A stretch of 64,000 nucleotides of DNA. It comes from Argopecten irradians (Eukaryota > Mollusca > Bivalvia > Pectinida > Pectinidae). Positions within the stretch are counted from its first letter, which is position 1. Every line of letters starts with the position of its first letter. Positions 11,845 to 28,300 of the stretch are shown here, one piece after another. The stretch spans positions 36,980,553-37,044,552 of the forward strand of contig NC_091147.1 of NCBI RefSeq assembly GCF_041381155.1. Reading direction: 5' to 3'. The position numbers and the translations under genes are program-made. The notes under the pieces were generated by a model, which did no database searches, was not told where the DNA came from, and was given only the letters and a program-made list of their open reading frames with translations.

Positions 11845-12721
11845 CCACTGTTTTCTAGTAAGTGAAAATTAACTTACAGAGGATGTTGGGACAAAAATTC
11901 ATCTTGTCAACAATTAAGTTTAGCTGTCACATTTATCACAAGTACACGAAAACATTCATCAGCATCTACGGTACATATTTTTTATCAAGAGTTGTCTGTT
12001 CTTGTTACATAAAGCTAATTGTTAAGTGATCAGTTAATCACAAGAAAAAGCAATCTCTTTTCAAAAATCATTTCTGTACCAAACAATAATTATCTCCTAT
12101 AATTCTGCATACAATAACAATATATAATATATAGTCTATTCAGGCTAATTAATAAATACTATTTTATTGCAAATGGAGACCATTAGCCTAACGGAAGAAA
12201 GAAAATGAGGGGTCAAAAATATGGTCATGGACCCTTGCACCTCACTAATTCTATAGCTGACAACTGCATGGTTCATTTGTCTAAAAAGAATACTGTTCAA
12301 ACGTAAGATTATCATAACTGACGTATGCAACAAAAGATGGTACAGTATATTGGTTTTGCCAACAAAAATCATCAAAAATGTACAGGCTAAAAAAAATCAG
12401 TGGCCCAGTGGGCCCGTTGCAACACAAAATCTGAGGGCATGTCAAGAAACTTTGGGACCACAGGCACTTAATATTACATAAATGTTAAAGGCTGATTATT
12501 AAATGTTCCCCGATAATGTATTTGAGTGGTTTAATTAATATACATCAATGATAAATAATTTCAGATATGTATGCATCTTATAAATAAGTATAAAAATATC
12601 TATATGGCTTTGCAGTCTCTATCTTCTGTATAAAAATATCTACCGGTATATGGCTCTGTAGCATCTATCTTCTTAGATATACATTGTATGTGACTAAAAT
12701 CCTTTGTCTCAGTCCTCCTTC
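11845..12721. other. Non-coding stretch
   Basis: AT-rich with scattered short open frames. A minor direct repeat 'tataaaaatatcta' occurs twice near 12590-12640. No gene is visible. Confidence 0.4.
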
Positions 12722-13056
12722 CATCCACGATACTCCAGGGGTTCCGATCAGTTACAATCCCTACACCTCTGGACTATCACATAGTAAAAAGGGAGGCAAC
12801 AGAATAGAACAGGTAATTTAGTCCTTTGATTTACATCAAAAGAGCCGTATGACGGTACACTGTGGTTGACTGCGTGCATGGCTTTGAAGTTGGGCGTTGC
12901 TCTCTCTACATGCCAGTCTTCAAAGGATAATTTCATTGGCCTGTGATTGGTTCAGATTTTTTCCTCTAGCTGAGCTGCCTTCAGTTTTACTATGAGATAA
13001 TCCAGGGGTGTAGAGATTGGTTGTAAGTGATTAGAACCCCTGGAATATCGAGGATG
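12722..13056. mobile_element. TIR element, family 'CATCCTCGATACTCCAGGGG', copy 1
   Basis: A 335-bp element with inverted ends of about 50 bp: 'gatactccaggggttccgat' on the left and the inverse of 'gatattccaggggttctaat' on the right. Relatives at 51615-51712, 51749-51812 and 52501-52715 consist almost only of the ends. It lies immediately downstream of the gene 1 polyadenylation signal. Confidence 0.75.
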
Positions 13057-13161
13057 TCCTCCTTCTGACCAATCATCATTGCCGATCTGAACTGAAATAA
13101 AAACTTCATTTCTAGATACAGTCATATTTTCATCCTAAATTTTCCAGACTCAAGAATTCTC

Positions 13162-13167
13162 TTTATT
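13162..13167 (-). terminator. Candidate polyadenylation signal of gene 1
   Basis: AATAAA on the minus strand, 40 nt past the stop codon of the last exon (13207). It is a perfect hexamer at a short but workable distance. No cleavage site was identified. Confidence 0.5.
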
Positions 13168-13206
13168 CCTCTGATCACAGATCCCAAATGACACATAAAT
13201 GATTCA

Positions 13207-13383
13207 CTAATGCCGTAATGTGTTTTGTTTGGAGTTGAATAAATCCTCTATATTTTCGTACGACACCTCACTAATCCGTTTATTTGCCAATTGCATACCA
13301 GTATAACGTAGCTTTATTAGGTAGTCTGAATGGAATTTCCCATCGGTATAGTTCATAAAACGTCGGTAGTCGTCTTGAAGTCC
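13207..13383 (-). CDS. Gene 1 exon 6 (terminal coding exon)
   Basis: 177 bp with a good acceptor 'cattttcag', residues 247-304 and stop TAG. It encodes GLQDDYRRFMNYTDGKFHSD and ends SKQNTLRH. The mixed aromatic and hydrophobic composition suggests a small capped end after the coiled coil. The terminus is followed by a polyadenylation hexamer. Confidence 0.85.
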   Translation of the reverse strand, partial: GLQDDYRRFMNYTDGKFHSDYLIKLRYTGMQLANKRISEVSYENIEDLFNSKQNTLRH

Positions 13384-16300
13384 CTGAAAATGAAAATATT
13401 AGATATTAGTTTTGGTTAAATTCTGATAGGAACAACAACAAAGGACCTTGCGGTAGATTAGCCTTTGGCTAAGCATGTTATCCTCTTAGAATAAAATTTT
13501 ATTATTTTTATTTCAATATTAAATTATTTCTGCAGGGATATTTTTTTACAAGGTCGTGAAATATAATAAAACTAACTTGTGTTGAACACCTAGCTTGAAT
13601 CAGATGAGTGAAATGTTTTGTCAGGTCTGGAGTTTTGCTCCTCTTAAACACAGTTGATTCATACAAGGTAGAATCAAATACTGTGGTTATGTGTTAAATA
13701 GGTTTCTTTGTCCAGCGTTTATAAGATATACAAATTACCATTCTTGTATTATACATTGAGGCATCATGCTGTCTCGGGTAAAACAACATCAGTCATTTTA
13801 ACAAACTTTAACGTTGTTCTTTATCCAAGCATGTCATGGCCAATATCAGGTCTATAGACATCCTAGTTATTAACAAGTGATTTAAAGGTTTTAGTCTATT
13901 TGAGCCATGTGACTTTAAATGAAGGTCAAGGCCATTCATTTGAACAAACTTTGTAGCCCTTCATCCCAGCACACTTTAATAGGCCCAATATAGGATCTCT
14001 AAGCCTTCTTTTGGAGAATATGTTGTTTAAAGAGGAACAATGTTTGCCATACTGATGCCCATCACTCGCTGCATGCATATCATAGTCACTAGCCCTTTTT
14101 ATATATAATCGCAAAATTAAAAAAAAAAAATCAAAATAAAAAAAAAATCTTGAAATTTAGCATGATTATCCAGGTAAGAAACCTGTTTACTAGTCATTAC
14201 AAAATGTATTGTTTTTTTACTGGCAAATCTCAAATAGATTCCTGTACAATTAGAACACTGATCTTCTTACCCTAAAATCATTCTCCAGTCTATTCTTGTG
14301 GTCCAGTTCCTTCAGATACTTCTTCTCCAGAATATCATACCTGGGAAAATATGAAAGTCAGAATATCATACCTTGGGAAATACAATATACCAGAATATCA
14401 TACCTTTGGGAAATATAATATACCAGAATATCATACCTTGGGAAATATAATATACCAGAATATCATACCTTGGGAAATATAATATACCAGAATATCATAC
14501 CTTGGGGAAATATAATATACCAGAATATCATACCTTGGGAAATATAATATACCAGAATATCATACCTTGGGAAATATAATATACCAGAATATCATACCTT
14601 TGGAAAATATAATATACCAGAATATCATACCTTGGGAAATATAATATACCAGAATATCATACCTTGGGAAATACAATATACCAGAATATCATACCTTGGG
14701 AAATATAATATACCAGAATATCATACCTTTGGAAAATATAATATACCAGAATATCATACCTTGGGAAATATAATATACCAGAATATCATACCTTGGAAAA
14801 TATAATATACCAGAATATCATACCTTGGGAAAAATATAATATACCAGAATATCATACCTTGGGAAATATAATATACCAGAATATCATACCTTGGGAAATA
14901 TAATATACCAGAATATAATATACCAGAATATCATACCTTGGGAAATATAATATACCAGAATATCATACCTTGGAAAATATAATATACCAGAATATCATAC
15001 CTTGGGAAATATAATATACCAGAATATCATACCTTGGGAAATATAATATACCAGAATATCATACCTTGGGAAATATAATATACCAGAATATCATACCTTG
15101 GGAAATATAATATACCAGAATATCATACCTTTGGGAAATATAATATACCAGAATATCATACCTTGGGAAATATAATATACCAGAATATCATACCTTGGAA
15201 AATATAATATACCAGAATATCATACCTTGGGAAATATAATATACCAGAATATCATACCTTGGGAAATAATATATACCAGAATATCATACCTTGGGAAATA
15301 TATATACCAGAATATCATACCTAGGGAAAAATATAATATACCAGAATATCATACCTTGGGAAATATAATATACCAGAATATCATACCTTGGGAAATATAA
15401 TATACCAGAATATCATACCTTGGGAAATATAATATACCAGAATATCATACCTTGGGAAATATAATATACCAGAATATCATACCTTGGGAAATATAATATA
15501 CCAGAATATCATACCTTGGGAAATATAATATACCAGAATATCATACCTTGGGAAAATATAATATACCAGAATATCATACCTTGGGAAATATAATATACCA
15601 GAATATCATACCTTGGGAAATATAATATACCAGAATATCATACCTTGGGAAATATAATATACCAGAATATCATACCTTGGGAAATATAATATACCAGAAT
15701 ATCATACCTTGGGAAATATAATATACCAGAATATCATACCTTGGGAAATATAATATACCAGAATATCATACCTTGGGAAATATAATATACCAGAATATCA
15801 TACCTTGGGAAATATAATATACCAGAATATCATACCTTGGGAAATATAATATACCAGAATATCATACCTTGGGAAATATAATATACCAGAATATCATACC
15901 TTGGGAAAAATAATATAATATACCAGAATATCATACCTTGGGAAATATAATATACCAGAATATCATACCTTGGAAATATAATATACCAGAATATCATACC
16001 TTGGGAAATATAATATACCAGAATATCATACCTTGGAAATAAAATACGAATATATACCAGAAATAAATTATATACCAGAATATCATACCTTGGGAAATAT
16101 AATATACCAGAATATCATACCTTGGGAAATATAATATACCAGAATATCATACCTTGGGAAATATAATATACCAGAATATCATACCTTGGGAAATATAATA
16201 TACCAGAATATCATACCTTGGAAAATATAATATACCAGAATATCATATCTTGGGAAATATAATATACTAGAATATCATATCTTGGGAAATATAATATACC

Positions 16301-19300
16301 AGAATATCATACCTTGGAAAATATAATATACCAGAATATCATATCTTGGGAAATATAATATACCAGAATATCATACCTTGGGAAATATTATATACCAGAA
16401 TATCATACCTTGGGAAATATAATATACCAGAATATCATACCTTGGGAAATATAATATACCAGAATATCATACCTTTGGGAAATATAATATACCAGAATAT
16501 CATACCTTTGGAAAATATAATATACCAGAATATCATACCTTGGGAAATATAATATACCAGAATATCATACCTTGGGAAATATAATATACCAGAATATCAT
16601 ACCTTGGGAAATATAATATACCAGAATATCATACCTTGGGAAATATAATATACCAGAATATCATACCTTGGGAAATATAATATACCAGAATATCATACCT
16701 TGGGAAATATAATATACCAGAATATCATACCTTGGGAAATATAATATACCAGAATATCATACCTTGGGAAATATAATATACCAGAATATCATACCTTGGG
16801 AAATATAATATACCAGAATATCATACCTTGGAAATATAATATACCGGGAATATAATATGGAATATAATATACCAGAATATCATACCTTGGGAAATATAAT
16901 ATACCAGAATATCATACCTTGGGAAATATAATATACCAGAATATCATACCTTGGGAAATATAATATACCAGAATATCATACCTTGGGAAATATAATATAC
17001 CAGAATATCATACCTGGGAAATATAATATACCAGAATATCATACCTTGGGAAATATAATATACCAGAATATCATACCTTGGGAAATATAATATACCAGAA
17101 TATCATACCTTGGGAAATATAATATACCAGAATATCATACCTTGGGAAATATAATATACCAGAATATCATACCTTGGGAAATATAATATACCAGAATATC
17201 ATACCTTGGGAAATATAATATACCAGAATATCATACCTTGGGAAATATACCAGATATATACCATTGAAAATATACCGAATATCATACCTTGGGAAATATA
17301 ATATACCAGAATATCATACCTTGGGAAATATAATATACCAGAATATCATACCTTGGGAAATATAATATACCAGAATATCATACCTTGGGAAATATAATAT
17401 ACCAGAAATATCATACCTTGGGAAATATAATATACCAGAATATCATACCTTGGGAAATATAATATACCAGAATATCATACCTTGGGAAATATAATATACC
17501 AGAATATCATACCTTGGGAAATATAATATACCAGAATATCATACCTTGGGAAATATAATATACCAGAATATCATACCTTGGGAAAATATAATATACCAGA
17601 ATATCATACTTGGGAAATATAATATACCAGAATATCATACCTTGGGAAATATAATATACCAGAATATCATACCTTGGGAAATATAATATACCAGAATATC
17701 ATACCTTGGGAAATATAATATACCAGAATATCATACCTTGGGAAATATAATATACCAGAATATCATACCTTGGGAAATATAATATACCAGAATATCATAC
17801 CTTGGGAAATATAATATACCAGAATATCATACCTTGGGAAATATAATATACCAGAATATCATACCTTGGAAATATAATATACCAGAATATCATACCTTTG
17901 GGAAATACAATATACCAGAATATCATACCTTGGGAAATATAATATACCAGAATATCATACCTTGGGAAATATAATATACCAGAATATCATACCTTGGGAA
18001 ATATAATATACCAGAATATCATACCTTGGGAAATATAATATACCAGAATATCATACCTTGGGAAATATAATATACCAGAATATCATACCTTGGGAAATAT
18101 AATATACCAATAATATCATACCTTTGGGAAATATAATATACCAGAATATCATACCTTGGGAAAATAAAATTATACCAGAATATCATACCTTGGGAAATAT
18201 AATATACCAGAATATCATACCTTGGGAAATATAATATACCAGAATATATACCTTGGGAAATATAATATACCAGAATATCATACCTTGGGAAATATAATAT
18301 ACCAGAATATCATACCTTGGGAAATATAATATACCAGAATATCATACCTTGGAAAATATAATATACCAGAATATCATACCTTGGGAAATATAATATACCA
18401 GAATATCATACCTTGGGAAATATAATATACCAGAATATCATACCTTGGGAAATATAATATACCAGAATATCATACCTTGGGAAAATATAATATACCAGAA
18501 TATAATATACATACCTTGGGAAATATAATATACCAGAATATCATACCTTGGGAAATATAATATACCAGAATATCATACCTTGGGAAATATAATATACCAG
18601 AATATCATACCTTGGGAAATATAATATACCAGAATATCATACCTTGGGAAATATAATATACCAGAATATCATACCTTGGAAAAATATATATATACCAGAA
18701 TATCATACCTTGGGAAATATAATATACCAGAATATCATACCTTGGGAAATATAATATACCAGAATATCATACCTTGGGAAATATATAATATACCAGAATA
18801 TCATACCTTGGGAAATATAATATACCAGAATATCATACCTTGGGAAATATATAATATACCAGAATATCATACCTTGGGAAATATAATATACCAGAATATC
18901 ATACCTTGGGAAATATACAATATACCAGAATATCATACCTTGGGAAATATAATATACCAGAATATCATACCTTGGGAAATATAATATACCAGAATATCAT
19001 ACCTTGGGAAATATAATATACCAGAATATCATACCTTGGGAAATATAATATACCAGAATATCATACCTTGGGAAATAAATATACCAGAATATCATACCTT
19101 GGGAAAATAATATACCAGAATATCATATATTGGGAAATATAATATACCAGAATATCATACCTTTGGGAAATACAATATACCAGAATATCATACCTTGGGA
19201 AATATAATATACCAGAATATCATACCTTGGGAAATATAATATACCAGAATATCATACCTTGGGAAATATTATAATATACCAGAATATCATACCTTGGGAA

Positions 19301-22300
19301 ATAATTATAATATACCAGAATATCATACCTTGGGAAATATAATATACCAGAATATCATACCTTGGGAAATATAATATACCAGAATATCATACCTTGGGAA
19401 ATATAATATACCAGAATATCATACCTTGGGAAAATATAATATACCAGAATATCATACCTTGGGAAATATAATATACCAGAATATCATACCTTTGGAAATA
19501 TAATATACCAGAATATCATACCTTGGGAAAAATATAATATACCAGAATATCATATCTTGGGAAATATAATATACCAGAATATCATACCTTGGGAAATATA
19601 ATATACCAGAATATCATACCTTGGGAAATATAATATACCAGAATATCATACCTTGGGAAATATAATATACCAGAATATCATACCTTGGGAAATATAATAT
19701 ACCAGAATATCATACCTTGGGAAATAAATATACCAGAATATCATACCTTGGGAAATATAAAATATACCAGAATATCATACCTTGGGAAATATAATATACC
19801 AGAATATCATACCTTGGGAAATATAATATACCAGAATATCATACCTTGGGAAATATAATATACCAGAATATCATACCTTGGGAAATATAATATACCAGAA
19901 TATCATACCTTGGGAAATATAATATACCAGAATATCATACCTTGGGAAATATAATATACCAGAATATCATACCTTGGGAAATATAATATACCAGAATATC
20001 ATACCTTGGGAAATAAAATATACCAGAATATCATACCTTGGGGAAATATAATATACAGAATATCATACCAGAATATCATACCTTGGGAAATATAAATATA
20101 CCAGAATATCATACCTTGGGAAATATAATATACCAGAATATCATACCTTGGGAAATATATAATATACCAGAATATCATACCTTGGGAAATATAATATACC
20201 AGAATATCATACCTTGGGAAATATAATATACCAGAATATCATACCTTGGGAAATATAATATACCAGAATATCATACCTTGGAAAATATAATATACCAGAA
20301 TATCATACCTTGGGAAATATAATATACCAGAATATCATACCTTGGGAAATACAATATATACCAGAATATCATACCTTGGGAAATATAATATACCAGAATA
20401 TCATACCTTGGGAAATATAATATACCAGAATATCATACCTTGAAAATATAATATACCAGAATATCATACCTTGGGAAATATAATATACCAGAATATCATA
20501 CCTTGGGAAATATAATATACCAGAATATCATACCTTGTGGAAATATAATATACCAGAATATATATACCTTGGGAAAATATAATATACTAGAATATCATAC
20601 CTTGGAAATATAATATACCAGAATATCATACCTTGGGAAATATAATATACCAGAATATCATACCTTGGGAAATATAATATACCAGAATATCATACCTTGG
20701 GAAATATAATATACCAGAATATCATACCTTGGGAAATATAATATACCAGAATATCATTTACCTTTGGTCGAAATATAATATACCAGAATATCATACCTTG
20801 GGAATATATATATACCAGAATATCATACCTTGGAAATATAATATACCAGAATATCATACCTTGGGAAATATAATATACCAGAATATCATACCTTGGGAAA
20901 TATAATATTACCAGAATATCATACCAGAATATTAATTATACCAAAAATATGGCATAATATACCAGAATATCATATACCTTGGGAAATATTAATATACCTA
21001 GGAATATCATACCTTGGAAAAATATAATATACCAGAATATCATACCTTGCGGAAATATAATATATACCAGAATATCATACCTTGGGAAATATAATATACC
21101 AGAATATCATACCTTGGGAAATATAATATACCAGAATATCATACCTTGGGAAATATAATATACCAGAATATCATACTTGGGAAATATATATATACCAGAA
21201 TATCATACCTTGGGAAATATAATATACCAGAATATCATACCTTGGGAAAATATAATATACCAGAATATCATACCTTGGAAATATAATATACCAGAAAATA
21301 TCATACCTTGGTAAAATATAATATACCAGAATATCATACCTTGGGAAATATAATATACCAGAATATCATACCTTGGGAAATATAATATACCAGAATATCA
21401 TACCTTGGGAAAATATTAATATACCAGAATATCATACCTTTGGGAAATATAATATACCAGAATATCATACCTTGGGAATATAATAATATACAAGAATATC
21501 ATACCTTGGAAAAAATATAATATACCAGAATATCATACTTGGGAAATATACTTATACCAGAATATCATACCTTGGGAAAATATAATATACCAGAATATCA
21601 TACCTTTTGGGAAATATAATATACCAGAATATCAATACCTTGGGAAATATAATATACCAGAATATCATACTACTTGGGAAAATTCTTATATATCATTACC
21701 TTGGGAATATATGAATTATACCAGAATATCATACCTTGGGAAATATAATATACCAGAATATCATACCTTGGGAAATATAATATACCAGAATATCATACCT
21801 TTGGGAAATATAATATACCAGAATATCATACCTTCGGGAAATATATATATACCAGAATATCATACCTTGGGAAATATAATATACCAGAATATCATACCTT
21901 CGGAAATATAATATACCAGAATATCATACCTTGGGAAATATAATATACCAGAATATCATACCTTGGGAAAATATAATATACCAGAATATCATACCTTGGG
22001 AAATATAATATACCAGAATATCATACCTTGGGAAATATAATATACCAGAATATCAAAAAAAAAAAATACCTTTGAGAAATAAAAATATACCAGAATATCA
22101 TACCTTGGGAAATATAATATACCAGAATATCATACCTTGGGAAATATAATATACCAGAATATCATACCTTTGGAAATATAATATACCAGAATATCATACC
22201 TTGGGAAATATAATATACCAGAATATCATACCTTGGGAAATATAATATACCAGAATATCATACCTTGGAAATATATAAATATACCAGAATATCATACCTT

Positions 22301-25300
22301 GGGAAATATAATATACCAGAATATCATACCTTGGGAAATATTAAATACCAGAATATCATACCTGGAAAATATAATATACCAGAATATCATACCTTGGGAA
22401 ATATAATATACCAGAATATCATACCTTGGGAAAATAAAATATACCAGAATATCATACCTTGGGGAAATATAATATACCAGAATATCATACCTTGGGAAAT
22501 ATAATATACCAGAATATCATACCTTGGGAAATATAATATACCAGAATATCATACCTTGGGAAATATAATATACCAGAATATCATACCTTGGGAAATATAA
22601 TATACCAGAATATCATACCTTGGGAAATATAATATACCAGAATATCATACCTTGGGAAATATAATATACCAGAATATCATATCTTGGGAAATATAATATA
22701 CCAGAATATCATACCTTGGGAAATATAATATACCAGAAATATCATACCTTGGGAAATATAATATACCAGAATATCATACCTTGGGAAATATAATATACCA
22801 GAATATCATACCTTGGGGAAATATAATATACCAGAATATCATACCTTGGGAAATATAATATACCAGAATATCATACCTTGGGAAATATAATATACCAGAA
22901 TATCATACCTTGGGAAATATAATAATATACCAGAATATCATACCTTGGGAAATATAATATACCAGAATATCATACCTTGGGAAATACAATATACCAGGAA
23001 TATCATACCTTGGGAAATATAATATACCAGAATATCATACCTTGGGAAATATTATATACCAGAATATCATACCTTGGGAAATATAATATACCAGAATATC
23101 ATACCTTGGGAAATATAATATACCAGAATATCATACCTTGGGAAATACAATATATACCAGAATATCATACCTTGGGAAATATAATATACCAGAATATCAT
23201 ACCTTGGGAAATATAATATACCAGAATATCATACCTTGGGAATATAATATACCAGAATATCATACCTTGGAAATATAATATACCAGAATATCATACCTTG
23301 GGAAATATAATATACCAGAATATCATACCTTGGGAAATATAATATACCAGAATATCATACCTTGGGAAATATAATATACCAGAATATCATACCTTGGGAA
23401 ATATAATATACCAGAATATCATACCTTGGGAAATATAATATACCAGAATATCATACCTTGGGAAATATAATATACCAGAATATCATACCTTGGGAAATAT
23501 AATATACCAGAATATCATACCTTGGGAAATATAATATACCAGAATATCATACCTTGGGAAATATAATATACCAGAATATCATACCTTGGGAAATATAATA
23601 TACCAGAATATCATATGGGGAAATATAATATACCAGAATATCATACCTTTGGGAAATATAATATACCAGAATATCATACCTTGGGAAATATAATTATACC
23701 AGAATATCATACCTTGGGAAATATAATATACCAGAATATCATATTGGAAATATAATATACCAGAATATCATACCTTGGGAAATATAATATACCAGAATAT
23801 CATATGGGAAAATATACCAGAATATCATACCTTGGGAAATATAATATACCAGAATATCATACCTTGGAAAATATAATATACCAGAATATCATACCTTGGG
23901 AAAATATAATATACCAGAATATCATACCTTGGGAAATATAATATACCAGAATATCATACCTTGGGAAATATTATATACCAGAATATCATACCTTGGGAAA
24001 TATAAATACAGAAATATCATACCTTGGGAAATTAATATACCAGAATATCATACCTTGGGAAATATAATATACCAGAATATCATACCTTGGGAAATAATAT
24101 ACCAGAATATCATACCTTGGGAAATATAATATACCAGAATATATCATACCTTGGGAAATAAATATACCAGAATATCATACCTTGGGAAAATTTATATACC
24201 AGAATATCATACCTTGGGAAATATAATATACCAGAATATCATACCTTGGAGAAATATAATATACCAGAATATCATACCTTGGGAAATATAATATACCAGA
24301 ATATCATACCTTGGGAAATATTATATACCAGAATATCATACTTGGGAAAATTAATATACCAGAATATCATACCTTGGGAAATATTAATATACCAGAATAT
24401 CATACCTTTGAGGAAATATAATATACCAGAATATCATAACCTTGGGGAAATCATTAATATACCAGAATATCATACCTTGGGAAATATATATAATATACCA
24501 GAATATCATACCTTGGGAAATATAATATACCAGGAATATCATACCTTGGGAAATATAATATACCAGAATATCATACCTTGGGAAATATAATATACCAGAA
24601 TATCATACCTTGGGAAATATAATATACCAGAATATCATACCTTGGGAAATATAATATACCAGAATATCATACCTTTGGGAAATATAATATACCAGAATAT
24701 CATACCTTGGGAAATATAATATACCAGAATATCATACCTTGGGAAATATAATATACCAGAATATCATACCTTGGGAAATATAATATCAGAATACCAGAAT
24801 AAATATACCAGAATATCATACCTTGGGAAATATAATATACCAGAATATCATACCTTGGGAAATATTAATATACCAAATATCATACCTTGGAAAATAATAT
24901 ATACCAGAATATCATACCTTGGAAATATAATATACCAGAATATCATACCTTGGAAAATAATATACCAGAATATCATACCTTGGGAAATATAATATACCAG
25001 AATATCATACCTTGGGGAATATACCAGAATATCATACTTGGGAGAATATAATATACCAGAATATCATACCTTGGGAAATATAATATACCAGAATATCATA
25101 CCTTGGGAAATATAATATACCAGAATATCATACCTTGGGAAATATAATATACCAGAATATCATACCTTTGGAAAATATAATATACCAGAATATCATACCT
25201 TGGGAAATATAATATACCAGAATATCATACCTTGGGAAATATAATATACCAGAATATCATACCTTGGGAAATATAATATACCAGAATATCATACCTTGGG

Positions 25301-28300
25301 AAATATAATATACCAGAATATCATACCTTGGGAAATATAATATACCAGAATATCATACCTTGGGAAATATAATATACCAGAATATCATACCTTGGGAAAA
25401 TATAATATACCAGAATATCATACCTTGGAAAAATATAATATACCAGAATATCATACCTTGGGAAATATAATATACCAGAATATCATACCTTGGGAAATAT
25501 AATATACCAGAATATCATACCTTGGGAAATATAATATACCAGAATATCATACCTTGGGAAAAATATAATATACCAGAATATCATACCTTGGGAAATATAA
25601 TATACCAGAATATCATACCTTGGGAAAATATAATATACCAGAATATCATACCTTGGGAAATATAATATACCAGAATATCATACCTTGGGAAATATAATAT
25701 ACCAGAATATCATACCTTGGGAAATATAATATACCAGAATATCATACCTTGGGAAATATAATATACCAGAATATCATACCTTGGGAAATATAATATACCA
25801 GAATATCATACCTTGGGAAATATTATATACCAGAATATCATACCTTGGGAAATATAATATACCAGAATATCATACCTTGGGAAATATAATATACCAGAAT
25901 ATCATACCTTGGGAAATATAATATACCAGAATATCATACCTTGGGAAAATATAATATACCAGAATATCATACCTTGGGAAATATAATATACCAGAATATC
26001 ATACCTTGGGAAATATAATATACCAGAATATCATACCTTGGGAAATACCAGAATATCATACCTTGAATATAATATACCAGAATATCATACCTTGGGAAAT
26101 ATAATATACCAGAATATCATACCTTGGGAAATATAATATACCAGAATATCATACCTTGGGAAATATAAATATACCAGAATATCATCATACCTTGGGAAAT
26201 ATAATATACCAGAATATCATACCTTGGGAAATATAATATACCAGAATATCATACCTTGGGAAATATAATATACCAGAATATCATACCTTGGGAAATATAA
26301 TATACCAGAATATCATACCTTGGGAAATATAATATACCAGAATATCATACCTTGGGAAATATAATATACCAGAATATCATACCTTGGGAAATATAATATA
26401 CCAGAATATCATACCTTGGGAAATATAATATACCAGAATATCATACCTTGGGAAATATAATATACCAGAATATCATACCTTGGGAAATATAATATACCAG
26501 AATATCATACCTTGGGAAATATAATATACCAGAATATCATACCTTGGGAAATATAATATACCAGAATATCATACCTTGGGAAATATAATATACCAGAATA
26601 TCATACCTTGGGAAATAATTATAATATACCAGAATATCATACCTTGGGAAATATAATATACCAGAATATCATACCTTGGGAAATATAATATACCAGAATA
26701 TCATACCTTGGGAAATATAATATACCAGAATATCATACCTTGGGAAATATAATATACCAGAATATCATACCTTGGGAAATATAATATACCAGAATATCAT
26801 ACCTTGGGAAATATAATATACCAGAATATCATACCTTGGGAAAATAATATATACCAGAATATCATACCTTGGGAAATATAATATACCAGAATATCATACC
26901 TTGGGAAATATAATATACCAGAATATCATACCTTGGGAAATATAATATACCAGAATATCATACCTTGGGAAATATAATATACCAGAATATCATACCTTGG
27001 GAAATATAATATACCAGAATATCATACCTTGGGAAATATAATATACCAGAATATCATACCTTGGGAAATATAATATACCAGAATATCATACCTTGGGAAA
27101 ATATAATATACCAGAATATCATACCTTGGGAAATATAATATACCAGAATATCATACCTTGGGAAATATAATATACCAGAATATCATACCTTGGGAAATAT
27201 AATATACCAGAATATCATATCTTGGGAAATATAATATACCAGAATATCATACCTTGGGAAATATAATATACCAGAATATCATACCTTGGGAAATATAATA
27301 TACCAGAATATCATACCTTGGGAAATATAATATACCAGAATATCATACCTTGGGAAATATAATATACCAGAATATCATACCTTGGGAAATATAATATACC
27401 AGAATATCATACCTTGGGAAATATAATATACCAGAATATCATACCTTGGGAAAAATAATATACCAGAATATCATATCTTGGGAAATATAATATACCAGAA
27501 TATATATATCATACCTTGGGAAATATAATATACCAGAATATCATACCTTGGGAAATATAATATACCAGAATATCATACCTTGGGAAATATAATATACCAG
27601 AATATCATACCTTGGGAAATATAATATACCAGAATATCATACCTTGGGAAATATAATATACCAGAATATCATACCTTGGGAAATATAATATACCAGAATA
27701 TCATACCTTGGGAAATACAATATACCAGAATATCATACCTTGGGAAATATAATATACCAGAATATCATACCTTGGGAAATATAATATACCAGAATATCAT
27801 ACCTTGGGAAAATAATATACCAGAATATCATACCTTGGGAAATATAATATACCAGAATATCATACCTTGGGAAATATAATATACCAGAATATCATACCTT
27901 GGGAAATATAATATACCAGAATATCATACCTTGGGAAATATAATATACCAGAATATCATACCTTGGGAAATATAATATACCAGAATATCATACCTTGGGA
28001 AATATAATATACCAGAATATCATACCTTGGGAAATATAATATACCAGAATATCATACCTTGGGAAATATAATATACCAGAATATCATACCTTTGGGAAAT
28101 ATAATATACCAGAATATCATAAATATAATATACCAGAATATCATACCTTTGGAAAATATAATATACCAGAATATCATACCTTGGGAAATATAATATACCA
28201 GAATATCATACCTTGGGAAATATAATATACCAGAATATCATACCTTGGGAAATATAATATACCAGAATATCATACCTTGGGAAATATAATATACCAGAAT

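Noticed and set aside
18676..18984. Open frames of about 100 codons on both strands (repeat peptides such as NIIPWEI)
   Set aside because: They are translations of the 32-bp satellite. The same kind of frame appears at many other places in the array (16346, 22265, 24246, 28406), which is expected because the unit length is not a multiple of three.
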